From positions 1-64,000 of the forward strand of contig NZ_WKJJ01000002.1 of assembly GCF_009674485.1 (NCBI RefSeq): a DNA stretch of 64,000 nucleotides, given 5' to 3'. Below, one piece after another: positions 44,602 to 53,833 of the stretch. The notes under the pieces were generated by a model, which saw nothing but the letters and a program-made list of their open reading frames with translations, ran no database searches and was not told the origin of the DNA. The position numbers and the translations under genes are program-made. This DNA comes from Pseudoduganella rivuli (GTDB lineage: Bacteria; Pseudomonadota; Gammaproteobacteria; Burkholderiales; Burkholderiaceae_D). Each line of letters opens with the position of its first letter. Positions within the stretch are counted from its first letter, which is position 1.

Positions 44602-45678
44602 ATGAAACCATCGATGCTGGCCAAGCTGGATCAACTGGCCAACCGACTGACCGAACTGGATGAATTGCTGATGTCCGAAGGCGCCACCGCCAACATGGAC
44701 AGTTACCGCAAGATGACGCGCGAACACGCGGAACTGGGGCCGCTGGTGGCGCTGTACCAGTCGTACCAGGGCGTGCTGGCCGATATCGCGGAAGCGCAAG
44801 GCATGCTGTCCGATCCGGACATGAAGGAATTCGCGCAAGAGGAAATCGAGGCGGGCAAAGGCAGGCTGGCGGAGCTGGAGCTGGAATTGCAGAAGATGCT
44901 GTTGCCGAAAGATGCGAACGACGAGCGCAACATCTTCCTGGAAATCCGCGCCGGCACGGGCGGCGACGAATCCGCGCTGTTCGCGGGCGACTTGCTGCGC
45001 ATGTACACGCGCTTTGCCGAGCGTAACCGGTGGCAGGTGGAAATGGTGTCGGAATCGCCGTCGGACCTGGGCGGCTACCGCGAAGTCATCGTGCGGCTGG
45101 TGGGTAACGGCGTGTATTCGAAGCTGAAATTCGAATCGGGCGGCCACCGCGTGCAGCGCGTGCCGGCCACGGAAACCCAGGGCCGTATCCACACCTCCGC
45201 CTGCACGGTGGCGGTCATGCCGGAAGCCGATGAAGTGGAAGACGTCCACATCAACCCGGCCGACCTGCGCATCGACACGTTCCGCGCGTCGGGCGCGGGC
45301 GGGCAGCACATCAATAAAACCGATTCCGCCGTGCGCCTGACGCACTTGCCGACGGGGATCGTGGTGGAATGCCAGGATGACCGCTCGCAGCACAAGAACA
45401 AGGCGCAAGCCATGAAAGTGCTGGCGGCGCGCATCAAGGACGTGCAGCTGCGCGAACAGCAATCGAAGGAAGCGGCCACCCGCAAGAGCCTGATCGGTTC
45501 CGGCGACCGCAGCGAGCGAATCCGCACCTACAACTTCCCCCAAGGCCGCATGACGGACCACCGCATCAACCTGACCTTGTACAAGCTGGACTTCATCATG
45601 GACGGCGACCTGACCGAATTGACCAACGCGCTGGCCGCCGAGCACCAGGCGGAATTGCTGGCCGCCCTCGGCGATTAA
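44602..45678 (+). CDS. prfA: Peptide chain release factor 1
   Basis: A 358-residue class I release factor with the GGQ motif in [17 protein letters not shown] and a domain-2 decoding region. ATG 44602 gives MKPSMLAKL; the TTG at 44596 is an artefactual extension. It terminates translation at UAA/UAG. The hemA-prfA-prmC order is conserved, here with dsbB inserted before prmC. Confidence 0.96.
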   Translation: MKPSMLAKLDQLANRLTELDELLMSEGATANMDSYRKMTREHAELGPLVALYQSYQGVLADIAEAQGMLSDPDMKEFAQEEIEAGKGRLAELELELQKMLLPKDANDERNIFLEIRAGTGGDESALFAGDLLRMYTRFAERNRWQVEMVSESPSDLGGYREVIVRLVGNGVYSKLKFESGGHRVQRVPATETQGRIHTSACTVAVMPEADEVEDVHINPADLRIDTFRASGAGGQHINKTDSAVRLTHLPTGIVVECQDDRSQHKNKAQAMKVLAARIKDVQLREQQSKEAATRKSLIGSGDRSERIRTYNFPQGRMTDHRINLTLYKLDFIMDGDLTELTNALAAEHQAELLAALGD

Positions 45679-45757
45679 CTTCATCTTAAGAATGAAATAA
45701 GGCCGGCCGGGGACGTTTATGCGAGAATCCCGCCTTTAACCTGGATCAAAGACGACG

Positions 45758-46225
45758 ATGAAACCACGCACCCTGCTCCTGTCCATCGCACTGGCCTGCT
45801 TCGGGCTGATCGGCGTTGCCCTGTATTTGCAGCATGTCGTAAACCTGGCGCCCTGCCCGCGCTGCGTGATCCAGCGTTATGCCTTCCTCGCCGTCGGCGT
45901 CGTCGCCCTGATTGGCTATTTCACCCATTCCGTGAAAATCCCCAGCGCGATTGCGCTGCTGGCCGCGCTGGGCGGCCTGTTCGCCGCCGGCCAGCACTTG
46001 TACATCATTGCCCACCCGGCCTTCGGCTGCGGCATCGACCCGGTGGAAAACTTCCTCAACCAGTTGCCGACCGCGCACTGGATGCCGTTCCTGTTTGAAT
46101 CGTACGGCGCCTGCGAACACGCCGATGAATTCCTTGGCATGTCGATCCCGCAGTGGTCGTTCCTGTGGTTCGGCCTGTTCTCGGTGGCGCTGGGCCGTAT
46201 CCTGCTGCGCAGCCGCAAGGCGTAA
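45758..46225 (+). CDS. dsbB: Disulfide bond formation protein B
   Basis: A 155-residue inner-membrane protein with four membrane segments and the quinone-linked CPRC motif in LAPCPRCVIQRY, plus a second Cys pair in GCGIDP and YGACEH. It reoxidises DsbA using quinone. It lies between prfA and prmC. Confidence 0.93.
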   Translation: MKPRTLLLSIALACFGLIGVALYLQHVVNLAPCPRCVIQRYAFLAVGVVALIGYFTHSVKIPSAIALLAALGGLFAAGQHLYIIAHPAFGCGIDPVENFLNQLPTAHWMPFLFESYGACEHADEFLGMSIPQWSFLWFGLFSVALGRILLRSRKA

Positions 46226-46227
46226 CC

Positions 46228-47064
46228 ATGATCCAGGCCGGCGCCACCGTCGCCCAGTTGCAAGTCCAGTCGCTGCTGGACCCGCTGGATAACCGCATCC
46301 TGCTGTGCCACGCGCTGGGCCTGACGCGCGTGGGCCTGATCACGCAATCGGACCGCGCCCTGACAACCGACGAAGCGCAGCGTTTCAACGCGCTGGTGCA
46401 GCGCCGCCTGCAGGGCGAACCCATCGCCTACATCGTCGGCCAGCGCGAATTCTACGGCCTCCCCTTCAACGTCAGCCCCGCCGTGCTGATCCCCCGTCCC
46501 GACACGGAATTGCTGGTGGAACTGGCGCTGGAGCGGCTGCCCCCGCGCAGCAAGGTGCTGGACATGGGCACCGGCAGCGGCGCGATCGCCGTCGCCATCG
46601 CGCACAGCCGTCCCGACGCCGCCGTCACCGCGCTGGACGTCAGCCAGTCCGCGCTGGACGTGGCGCGCAGCAATGCCACCTTGAACCAGGCCAACGTGCG
46701 CTTGCTGCTCAGCGACTGGTATAGCGCCGTCCAGGGCGAGCGCTTCGGCCTGATCGTATCCAACCCGCCGTATATCGTGGCCGGCGACCGCCACTTGTCC
46801 GAAGGCGACTTGCGCTTCGAACCGCAAGGCGCGCTGACCGACCACGCCGACGGCCTGACCTGCCTGCGCACCATCATTGCCGGCGCGCCAATGCACCTGG
46901 AAACGGGCGGCTGGCTGCTGATGGAACACGGCTATGACCAGGCCGAAGCCGTGCGCACCCTGCTATCGGCGCAAGGGTACACTGAAGTGCAGAGCTGGCG
47001 CGACCTGGGCGGCATCGAGCGGGTCAGCGGCGGCGTATTCGGCGGCCAGCTCCCGCAGTCATAA
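46228..47064 (+). CDS. prmC: Release factor glutamine methyltransferase
   Basis: A 278-residue SAM enzyme with the SAM motif DMGTGSGAIAVAIA and the catalytic NPPY in IVSNPPYI. It methylates the Gln of the GGQ motif in PrfA and PrfB. ATG 46228 lies 2 bp after the dsbB stop, so the two are co-transcribed. Confidence 0.95.
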   Translation: MIQAGATVAQLQVQSLLDPLDNRILLCHALGLTRVGLITQSDRALTTDEAQRFNALVQRRLQGEPIAYIVGQREFYGLPFNVSPAVLIPRPDTELLVELALERLPPRSKVLDMGTGSGAIAVAIAHSRPDAAVTALDVSQSALDVARSNATLNQANVRLLLSDWYSAVQGERFGLIVSNPPYIVAGDRHLSEGDLRFEPQGALTDHADGLTCLRTIIAGAPMHLETGGWLLMEHGYDQAEAVRTLLSAQGYTEVQSWRDLGGIERVSGGVFGGQLPQS

Positions 47065-47120
47065 GTCGACAATACAACGCTGCTACACTGGCAATTCCGG
47101 CCATTTTTAATGGCTTGTAA

Positions 47121-47238
47121 AGAGCCTCGAAAACCGTAGCGAGCGGCGGCAATGCCGGCCGAGAAGCGCAGCTGTACGAGATGTACAGCGAGCATCACAG
47201 GCCGGCAGTGCAACGCGCAGTAGGTTTTTCGGGGCTCT
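47121..47238. repeat. 118-bp nested palindromic element
   Basis: AGAGCCTCGAAAACC (47121-47135) and GGTTTTTCGGGGCTCT (47223-47238) are imperfect inverted ends enclosing TGCCGGCC/GGCCGGCA and a GCTGTAC-GAGAT-GTACAGC hairpin (47171-47189). It is a REP/MITE-like element between prmC and gshA. Confidence 0.75.
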
Positions 47239-47310
47239 TTCAACACGGTCGTCCGTTTTCGGTTAATCTCGCACCAATATTTTTTTGCTGCACCAGAAAG
47301 GAAGATCAAA

Positions 47311-48915
47311 TTGTCCAATCTTTTGACACGCCGTCTCACCCTGCTGGCTGATGAACAACATCGGTCTGTGCTGGCTGGCGGCTTGCGCGGCATTGAACGA
47401 GAAACCCTGCGGATCGACCCCACGGGCCACATGGCGGCCACCCCGCATCCTGTGGCGCTGGGCTCGGCGCTGACGCACCCGGAAATCACGACGGATTACG
47501 CGGAAACGCTGCTGGAATTCATTACCCCGGCCGAACACGATATCGCCACCACGCTGGACAAGCTGGATGGCATCCACCGCTTTGCCTACAGCAAACTGGG
47601 CAACGAAATGCTGTGGAGCCAGTCGATGCCGTGCGAATTGCCGGCCGAGAAAGATATCGCTATCGCGTGGTATGGCACGTCGAATATCGGCATGTTGAAA
47701 CACGTGTACCGCCGCGGCCTGGCGGTGCGCTATGGCAAAGCCATGCAATGCATCGCCGGTATCCATTACAACTTTTCGCTGGACGAGCGCCTGTGGCGCA
47801 TCCTCGACCAGTATGAAAACCCGCAGCAAAAACTCACGGCCAAGGCTTACCAGTCGGAAAGCTATTTCGCCACGATCCGCAACTTCCGCCGTTACAGCTG
47901 GCTGTTGATGTATTTGTTTGGCGCGTCGCCCGCGCTGTCGGCCAACTTCCTGCGCGGCCGTCCCCACAAGCTGGAGCAATTGTCGGACGACACGCTGTAC
48001 CTGCCGTACGCCACCAGCCTGCGCATGAGCGACCTGGGTTACCAGAACGACGCCCAGTCCGGCCTCAGCCCGCACGAAAATTGCCTCGACAGTTACGTCG
48101 CCACGCTGACCAAGGCGGTCAACCAGCCGTATGCGCCGTATGCGGAAATCGGCACCAAGCGCGATGGCGAATGGGTGCAGCTGTCGACCAATGTGATCCA
48201 GATTGAAAACGAGTATTACGCGACGATCCGCCCAAAACGCGTGATCCGCAGCGGCGAGCGGCCATTGCAGGCGCTGTGCTCGCGCGGCGTGCAATACATC
48301 GAAGTGCGCTGCATGGACGTCGATCCGTTCGAACCGGTCGGCATCAGCGTGCAAACGGGCCGCTTCCTCGACGCGTTCCTGCTGTTCTGCGCGCTGGAAG
48401 AAAGCGCGAAGATTTCGGAAGAAGAAGGCCGCATCCACACCGGCAATTTCGCCCGCACCGTGAAGGAAGGCCGTCGTCCGGGCCTGACCCTGGTGCGCGA
48501 AGGCGCCGACGTCGGGCTGGCCGACTGGGGCCGCGATTTGCTGGAACGCATCCGCCCGGTGGCGGCATTGCTGGACCGCCAGCGCGGCGGCACGGCGCAC
48601 ATCGATGCGCTGGAAGCGCAATTGCCGAAACTGGCCGATCCGGAACAAACGCCATCGGCCCGCGTACTGCGGGAAGTGCGCGCATTGAACGGCTCGTACC
48701 CGGCATTCGGCCTGCGCCAGAGCGAACGCCACGCCGCTTACTTCCGCAGCCGTCCGCCGACTGCCGAAGAACAGGCTTATTTCGGCAACCTGGCCGCCGT
48801 CTCGCTGGATGAACAGGCGGAACTCGAACGCACGCAGACCGGCAACTTCGACGACTTCGTGGCCGCCTACCGCGCCAGCAATTTGTGCAAGGATTTCCAG
48901 GAAGTCCCCTGCTGA
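47311..48915 (+). CDS. gshA: Glutamate-cysteine ligase
   Basis: A 534-residue enzyme of the E. coli GshA type ([35 protein letters not shown]). It makes gamma-glutamylcysteine for glutathione. The start is TTG 47311, with GAAAGGAAG upstream, and the length matches the family. It lies downstream of the palindromic element, probably with its own promoter. Confidence 0.95.
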   Translation: MSNLLTRRLTLLADEQHRSVLAGGLRGIERETLRIDPTGHMAATPHPVALGSALTHPEITTDYAETLLEFITPAEHDIATTLDKLDGIHRFAYSKLGNEMLWSQSMPCELPAEKDIAIAWYGTSNIGMLKHVYRRGLAVRYGKAMQCIAGIHYNFSLDERLWRILDQYENPQQKLTAKAYQSESYFATIRNFRRYSWLLMYLFGASPALSANFLRGRPHKLEQLSDDTLYLPYATSLRMSDLGYQNDAQSGLSPHENCLDSYVATLTKAVNQPYAPYAEIGTKRDGEWVQLSTNVIQIENEYYATIRPKRVIRSGERPLQALCSRGVQYIEVRCMDVDPFEPVGISVQTGRFLDAFLLFCALEESAKISEEEGRIHTGNFARTVKEGRRPGLTLVREGADVGLADWGRDLLERIRPVAALLDRQRGGTAHIDALEAQLPKLADPEQTPSARVLREVRALNGSYPAFGLRQSERHAAYFRSRPPTAEEQAYFGNLAAVSLDEQAELERTQTGNFDDFVAAYRASNLCKDFQEVPC

Positions 48916-48935
48916 ACGGTATCGTTCCCTAACGC

Positions 48936-49979
48936 ATGCTGACCTTCTACAACGAGCTGCACAGCCAGCACCGCGGCCGCCACGAATTCTTCCGTGGCGA
49001 GCTGGTGCCGTGCTTTGAAAAGCCGGAGCGGGTCGACCAGGTGCTGGCGGAACTGGGCCGGCGCGGCCTGGGGCAAATCGTCACGCCGCACAGCGTGCCG
49101 CCCATGACCCTGGAGCGCGTGCATACGCCACGCTATCTCGCCTTCCTGCGCAATGCGTGGACCGACTGGGTGGCGCTCGATCCCGCCAATGCCGGCAAGG
49201 ATGCCTTCCCCGCCGTGTGGCCGGTGCGTACGCTGCGCTCCGATATCGAACCGGATAATTTTTGCGCGAAACTGGGCCTGTATTCGATGGACAGCGGCAC
49301 GCCCATCACGTCCGGCACGTGGATCGCCGCCAAGAGCGGCGCCGATTGCGCCGTCAACGCCGCGCACGCGCTGCGCCTGGGCGAACGGGGCACGTTCGCG
49401 CTGACACGCCCGCCCGGCCACCATGCGGGCGCGGATTTCTATGGCGGCTACTGCTTCCTCAACAACGCGGCGCTGGCCGCGCAGCACATGCTCGATGACG
49501 GCGCGCGCAAAGTCGCCATCCTCGACATCGATTACCACCACGGCAACGGCACCCAGAGCATTTTCTACGACCGCAATGACGTGCTGTTCGTGTCGATCCA
49601 CGCCGACCCGCGCAGCGAATACCCGTTTTACCTGGGGCATGCGGATGAAACGGGCCACGGCGCGGGCCTCGGCTTCAACGTCAACCTGCCGTTGCCGCAC
49701 GGCGCCAGCACGCAGGCGTGGTTCGCCGCGCTGGAAACCGCGTGCCTGCGCTTGCAGATGTTCCAGCCCGAAGCGCTGGTGGTGTCGCTGGGCGTCGATA
49801 CCTTCGCCGGCGACCCGCTGTCGCACTTCGGCCTGCAAAGCGCGGATTACCTGCGCGTCGGCGAACGCATTGCCTACCTGGGCTTGCCGACCGCGTTTAT
49901 CTTCGAAGGTGGTTATGCGGTCAAGGAACTGGGTGTCAATGTGGTAAATGTGCTCGAAGGATTTGATACTGCACTGTGA
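48936..49979 (+). CDS. Histone deacetylase-family hydrolase
   Basis: A 347-residue protein with the HDAC zinc-site and catalytic pattern: RPPGHHAGADFYGGYCFLNN, ILDIDYHHGNGTQSIFY, and FEGGYAVKELG. In bacteria these remove acetyl or other acyl groups from proteins or polyamines (AcuC, acetylpolyamine amidohydrolase). The substrate is unknown. It starts 20 bp after gshA and could share its transcript. Confidence 0.9.
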   Translation: MLTFYNELHSQHRGRHEFFRGELVPCFEKPERVDQVLAELGRRGLGQIVTPHSVPPMTLERVHTPRYLAFLRNAWTDWVALDPANAGKDAFPAVWPVRTLRSDIEPDNFCAKLGLYSMDSGTPITSGTWIAAKSGADCAVNAAHALRLGERGTFALTRPPGHHAGADFYGGYCFLNNAALAAQHMLDDGARKVAILDIDYHHGNGTQSIFYDRNDVLFVSIHADPRSEYPFYLGHADETGHGAGLGFNVNLPLPHGASTQAWFAALETACLRLQMFQPEALVVSLGVDTFAGDPLSHFGLQSADYLRVGERIAYLGLPTAFIFEGGYAVKELGVNVVNVLEGFDTAL

Positions 49980-50040
49980 TCGGATGCCGGGAAACTGTAC
50001 TGCCTGAGTATAATTTGGCTATCCCCCTGTCGGAGCCAGT

Positions 50041-50520
50041 ATGAAACGCAGGCACTACAAAAAACTGCTGGGCGCCATGGCGCTCTCTGTCCCAGGCCTC
50101 GCCATTTCGGCTACCCAACCGCTCGAATACTACAACGTCGGCAACGACAACAGCCGCCCTTTCACGCTGGCGGTACGTGCAGGCGAATACGTCCACCTGT
50201 CCGGCCAGATGGGCACCAATGCCCAGGGCCTGGTGCCGGGCGGCTTTGAAGCGCAATCGCGCCAGGCCATGGATAACATCGCCGCCATCCTCAAAGGCAT
50301 GAGCCTGTCGATGGATCACGTCGTCAAATGCACGGTGATGATCGTGGACATGAACAAGTGGGGCGACTTCAACAAGATCTACAGCACGTATTTCAAGGCA
50401 GGCCGCCTGCCCGCGCGCAGCGCGTTCGGCGTCACCGCGCTGGCGCTGGGCGGAGAAGTCGAGGTCGAGTGCCTGGCGTATGCGCCGGTGCCGGAAAGCG
50501 AGAAGCGGCGGGCGCGGTAG
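50041..50520 (+). CDS. RidA/YjgF-family protein with signal peptide
   Basis: A 159-residue protein. Residues 1-23 are a Sec-type signal peptide (MKRRHYKKLLGAMALSVPGLAIS); residues ~35-150 follow the RidA fold, including the VHLSGQMGT and LALGGEVEVECLAYAP segments. Cytosolic RidA hydrolyses reactive enamines; an exported member implies a periplasmic role. It is the last core gene before the right-hand defence island. Confidence 0.85.
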   Translation: MKRRHYKKLLGAMALSVPGLAISATQPLEYYNVGNDNSRPFTLAVRAGEYVHLSGQMGTNAQGLVPGGFEAQSRQAMDNIAAILKGMSLSMDHVVKCTVMIVDMNKWGDFNKIYSTYFKAGRLPARSAFGVTALALGGEVEVECLAYAPVPESEKRRAR

Positions 50521-50650
50521 CAGACTGTACGGCAACACAAGTGTTGGCTCCCAGAACAGCTGACAGCGCTCCCCGGTAGGATCAATGGCTTACTAACGTG
50601 AGCTAGAAGTAGCCAGCCAAGTCTGGCACGACGGCAGATCGAAGGGTTTG

Positions 50651-51121
50651 TCAGAAATAGCGCGTGTCATAATGCCACTTGCGCAAGGCCGTGGCAGTTA
50701 TGGTCGCTGCATCGGCGTGCAGCGGATTGATCAGGATATTCGATTCCTCCGGTACGATCACGGAGGGCACCACCAGCAGTGCCGAAGCTCTGCCTTTCAG
50801 CCATGCCCCGCCGGCCTGCACGCTAGTCATCCCGGCCGGATGCGCGTCCCAGCCGACTGGCGGAGGCGCAAGCACCTGACGCGCGTCCCAGACATTGTCC
50901 GGCACGTCGATCCGCACCAGATACCGGTTCAGCGGCAGACCGCCGCTGCGCAAATGCACAATCGTTTCATGCACGGCGAGCGCAATATTCTCGGAAGTAT
51001 AGGTGACGGCCATGCCGACCGGATTCCAGCGCCCGCCCGTATTCTTGGCGCCGGTACCGGATAGGTCGTGCGCCTCGTAGGTCGGGGTGGTGGCCGCGAT
51101 ACGCCATAGCGCCACCGTCAT
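50651..51121 (-). CDS. RES-domain toxin
   Basis: A 156-residue RES protein (LWRIAATTPTY; GGRWNPVGMAVTYTSENIALAVHETIVHL; WLKGRASALLVVPSVIVPEESNILINP). RES toxins deplete NAD+ and are paired with Xre/MbcA/ParS antitoxins. The start overlaps the antitoxin stop by 4 nt (ATGA), the standard gene order for this pair. Confidence 0.92.
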   Translation of the reverse strand: MTVALWRIAATTPTYEAHDLSGTGAKNTGGRWNPVGMAVTYTSENIALAVHETIVHLRSGGLPLNRYLVRIDVPDNVWDARQVLAPPPVGWDAHPAGMTSVQAGGAWLKGRASALLVVPSVIVPEESNILINPLHADAATITATALRKWHYDTRYF

Positions 51122-51693
51122 GCGTAGGCTCCGCTTTGCGCCATAGCCAGCAGGTTGCCGACGTACTTCTGGCCTTCAACGGTATCCATGTAGCTGGCAG
51201 GCGTGGCGCCGCCCAGTGCCGGCAGCGGTTCTGCCAGCCAGCGCGCCAGCCACTTGGCTGCGTCGAATTCGGGAGCGCTGTCCGCATCGATCATGGCCTG
51301 CACCTGGCCAATCAGCGACTGCATGCCCATCACGCGCTCGGATTCTTCGCGCGACAGCGGTTGCTCGCGCTGCACCTTGCGATTGATGGTCGCGCGGGAC
51401 AGGCCCAATGAGTCCATCAGTGCTTCCTTGGGCATGTCCATGGCCAAGGACAGTTCGCCCACCAACTGCGCTGGCACGCCGGACCGAAGTGCGCCGATCT
51501 TTTCCGTGATGTCCATGGTGTACCAAGCCGTGAACTTCGCGACCTTGGCACGCATTGGTTGCTTGCGGATGCCACGCAGGACAACCACGTCGGTATCAGA
51601 CTTTTTTGATGCGGGAATTGCCGCTGGGTTTGCCGCTGCACGCGGGGTGGGACGCTTGCCTGCGGGCTTTGCAATTTGGCTTCGAGAGGTCAT
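51118..51693 (-). CDS. Xre/MbcA/ParS-type antitoxin
   Basis: A 191-residue protein with a basic Lys/Ala/Pro N-terminus, an Xre helix-turn-helix (~100-135, LGLSRATINRKVQREQPLSREES) and the toxin-binding C-terminal domain (FDAAKWLARWLAEPLPALGG). ATG 51693 has AAAGGAG upstream; longer starts run across the predicted operator. It likely represses its own promoter at the palindrome 28 bp upstream. Confidence 0.9.
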   Translation of the reverse strand: MTSRSQIAKPAGKRPTPRAAANPAAIPASKKSDTDVVVLRGIRKQPMRAKVAKFTAWYTMDITEKIGALRSGVPAQLVGELSLAMDMPKEALMDSLGLSRATINRKVQREQPLSREESERVMGMQSLIGQVQAMIDADSAPEFDAAKWLARWLAEPLPALGGATPASYMDTVEGQKYVGNLLAMAQSGAYA

Positions 51694-51702
51694 GGGCGGC
51701 TC

Positions 51703-51732
51703 CTTTGAGCCTTTAGAATAGCTCAATTGAGC
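51703..51732 (-). promoter_or_regulatory. Candidate autoregulatory operator of the RES/Xre pair
   Basis: A perfect palindrome GCTCAATTGAGC (51721-51732) and a repeated half-site GGCTCAAA (minus strand, 51704-51711) lie just upstream of the antitoxin ribosome binding site. Confidence 0.5.
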
Positions 51733-51992
51733 CGGATGTACAAATACTCGCAGACCAAACGGCAGCCTGATCGGGGCAGCGGCAACTACTGCCCCCGAGA
51801 TGGGGCCATAGCTATTCCGACTGAATAAAGTCGAGAACAAGCCGACGGGCTACACGCTTCATCACGCTTTCATTCGATACACCTAAAGTCGAAAACGAAG
51901 TCACAGCACCTGGCGTCGGGAATTTTTTTCGTGAATTAAATTCGAAAACAATGCTCTCCTGGCGCCAGTCGACTATCGGCTGGAGCTTTAAT

Positions 51993-52475
51993 TTAATTTC
52001 TGCTAACGACGGAAACCTGCTCCAGCAACCTCAAATAGCGTGAAAAAGAAGGACATTGAGTCTTAGCCTTCATCTCCGAAAGCTGAGGAACAAATCTCCC
52101 GCGCATCTTGCAGCCGACAAATGGGCTAGGCCGTGGAACCAGCTCATACCGCCCGTAAGCGAGTTCAGGTCTTTCCAAGTCACTCGCCCGTCGTTCCAAC
52201 ATTCGAAGGACATTCGCGTTCGCTTGCGTCACTCCTTCCCTCAACACATAGTCCAGATCAACTGTTTCAAGTTCATCGGGCAAGGTACGGCCATCTATCT
52301 CCAAAGAATCAGCATCCAAAGCTTCGTCTGGCCGTTGTGTGAAGATAAACTGCTCAGTCAAGTAATGCTTGGGGGCGAGCTCTACGCCTGTTACGACAAC
52401 ATACGTTTCGCCAAACACCCCAGTTGGCAGCCCTTGCAGGGTAAACACCAAGCGTTTGCTATCTGTATCTTTCAT
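51993..52475 (-). CDS. Hypothetical protein beside the IetAS-like pair
   Basis: A 160-residue protein that I do not recognise. It has no membrane segment. The N-terminal half is beta-rich (RLVFTLQGLPTGVFGETYVVVTGVEL), the C-terminal half helical and basic. AAGGAT precedes the ATG. It is divergent from the ietA-like gene across a 270-bp AT-rich region. No function is proposed. Confidence 0.6.
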   Translation of the reverse strand: MKDTDSKRLVFTLQGLPTGVFGETYVVVTGVELAPKHYLTEQFIFTQRPDEALDADSLEIDGRTLPDELETVDLDYVLREGVTQANANVLRMLERRASDLERPELAYGRYELVPRPSPFVGCKMRGRFVPQLSEMKAKTQCPSFSRYLRLLEQVSVVSRN

Positions 52476-52672
52476 TCGAATCCTTTAGTTTTCGTTACTT
52501 TCCTGCATCAAAGTCGCCGGATATGGAGCTAAACCGCGACGCCCCTTCGTTCCCGAAGCATCCTGCGATGCATGCGCACAAGCACAACAACTCGACGAAC
52601 GTGCTCCCACGCCAAAAATCGCAAGGGTGCCTGAGCCGCAGTATAGGGCATAGAAGAGTTTTCTGGAAAAAA

Positions 52673-52712
52673 TGGTAAAAATAATCTAAAATCTGTAAAA
52701 CAAAATTTACCA
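52673..52712. promoter_or_regulatory. Inverted repeat in the AT-rich ietA-like upstream region
   Basis: TGGTAAA (52673-52679) and TTTACCA (52706-52712) lie in the AT-rich stretch 34-73 bp before the ietA-like start. The region probably holds the promoter and a binding site for the HTH in the C-terminus of the ATPase. Motif-based only. Confidence 0.3.
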
Positions 52713-52745
52713 ACAAATGTAAGCAACTGATTCTATTTAAAATTT

Positions 52746-53831
52746 GTGGAAAACTTTCCGAAAAAAGAGTTAGTAAACATCGTTCAGGCTGGAATGCTGA
52801 GCTCAAAAAGCGCATTCGCCCTAGCGGTCGGACGTTTTGTTGCAAAGCTCAAGCACCAAGACCTGCCTTTGGCACAAGAACTATCGCGTTTTCTAACCGT
52901 TGAGCATGCGATGCGGGGTGTTGGCGACTTTTCTCCCACCCCTGTGGATGCCGATACCCGCATGGAGCTGGTAGAAACCGTGCACCCGGTTGTGCTGCAA
53001 AAAGCGCCTGTACTTGATGAAGCCACCCAAGGCACGCTCGACTCAGTACTCAACGAATGGGAAAATCTGGAAGTACTGCTGCACGAAGGCTTGGCACCCG
53101 CACGTATGCTGCTGTTTTGCGGCCAGCCCGGGGTTGGTAAAACGCTAGCGGCACATTGGATGGCCCATGAACTTCGGCTGCCATTGCTGACACTAAATCT
53201 GGCCACTGTCATGAGCAGCTACCTCGGCAAGACGGGCAACAATGTCCGGGCAGTGTTTGATCATGCTATTTCCCGCCCATGCGTGTTACTGCTTGACGAG
53301 TTCGATGCGATTGCCAAACGGCGGGATGACGACAGCGATGTCGGAGAACTTAAACGTCTGGTGAATGTTCTGCTCCAGGCGCTTGACGATTGGCCCGCCA
53401 ATTCCATGCTGATCGCAGCAACCAACCATGGTGAACTGCTCGATCCTGCGGTATGGCGACGGTTTGATCACGTGTTGCATTTCGAATTACCAAGTAAAGA
53501 CCTAATTGCGCGCTATCTCGATTATCTTCCCGTCGCAGACCAAGTCCGCACCACTCTAGCTGCTTTGCTGCATGGGGAATCATTCAGCACCATCGATCAA
53601 TTGATTCGCACTGCCAGGAAAGCTGCATTGATCGAAAAGAGCGACCTAGCTCCTATCTTGGTCCGCCGTGCTCTGCGGCTGCGCATGAGCAAAGGTGGCA
53701 TGACAAAGCCGTATGAGGGGGAGATGGTGATGATGTATTTAGATGGCCGCTCCTACAGAGAAATCGCAACGCATTTTGACAAAACGCACCCAACTGTCAG
53801 CCGCGTCATCAAACGTTATCTGGGAGAGTAA
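52746..53831 (+). CDS. ietA: AAA+ ATPase of an IetAS-like pair
   Basis: A 361-residue protein: an N-terminal helical part, Walker A CGQPGVGKT (125-133), Walker B VLLLDEFDAIA (180-190), an Asn sensor-1 in IAATNHGELLDPA, and a C-terminal helix-turn-helix (~325-361, SYREIATHFDKTHPTVSRVIKRYL). IetA is the antidote ATPase paired with a subtilisin-like toxin in IetAS, first described as an Agrobacterium plasmid stability system and later as anti-phage. The start is GTG 52746 with no clear ribosome binding site; an ATG at 52794 is an alternative. The protease gene starts 2 bp after its stop. Confidence 0.85.
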   Translation: MENFPKKELVNIVQAGMLSSKSAFALAVGRFVAKLKHQDLPLAQELSRFLTVEHAMRGVGDFSPTPVDADTRMELVETVHPVVLQKAPVLDEATQGTLDSVLNEWENLEVLLHEGLAPARMLLFCGQPGVGKTLAAHWMAHELRLPLLTLNLATVMSSYLGKTGNNVRAVFDHAISRPCVLLLDEFDAIAKRRDDDSDVGELKRLVNVLLQALDDWPANSMLIAATNHGELLDPAVWRRFDHVLHFELPSKDLIARYLDYLPVADQVRTTLAALLHGESFSTIDQLIRTARKAALIEKSDLAPILVRRALRLRMSKGGMTKPYEGEMVMMYLDGRSYREIATHFDKTHPTVSRVIKRYLGE

Positions 53832-53833
53832 CA

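Noticed and set aside
43393..45684. 763-codon open frame opposite hemA and prfA
   Set aside because: It spans two conserved genes on the other strand and has shadow composition.
47263..48732. 489-codon open frame opposite gshA
   Set aside because: Antisense shadow of gshA.
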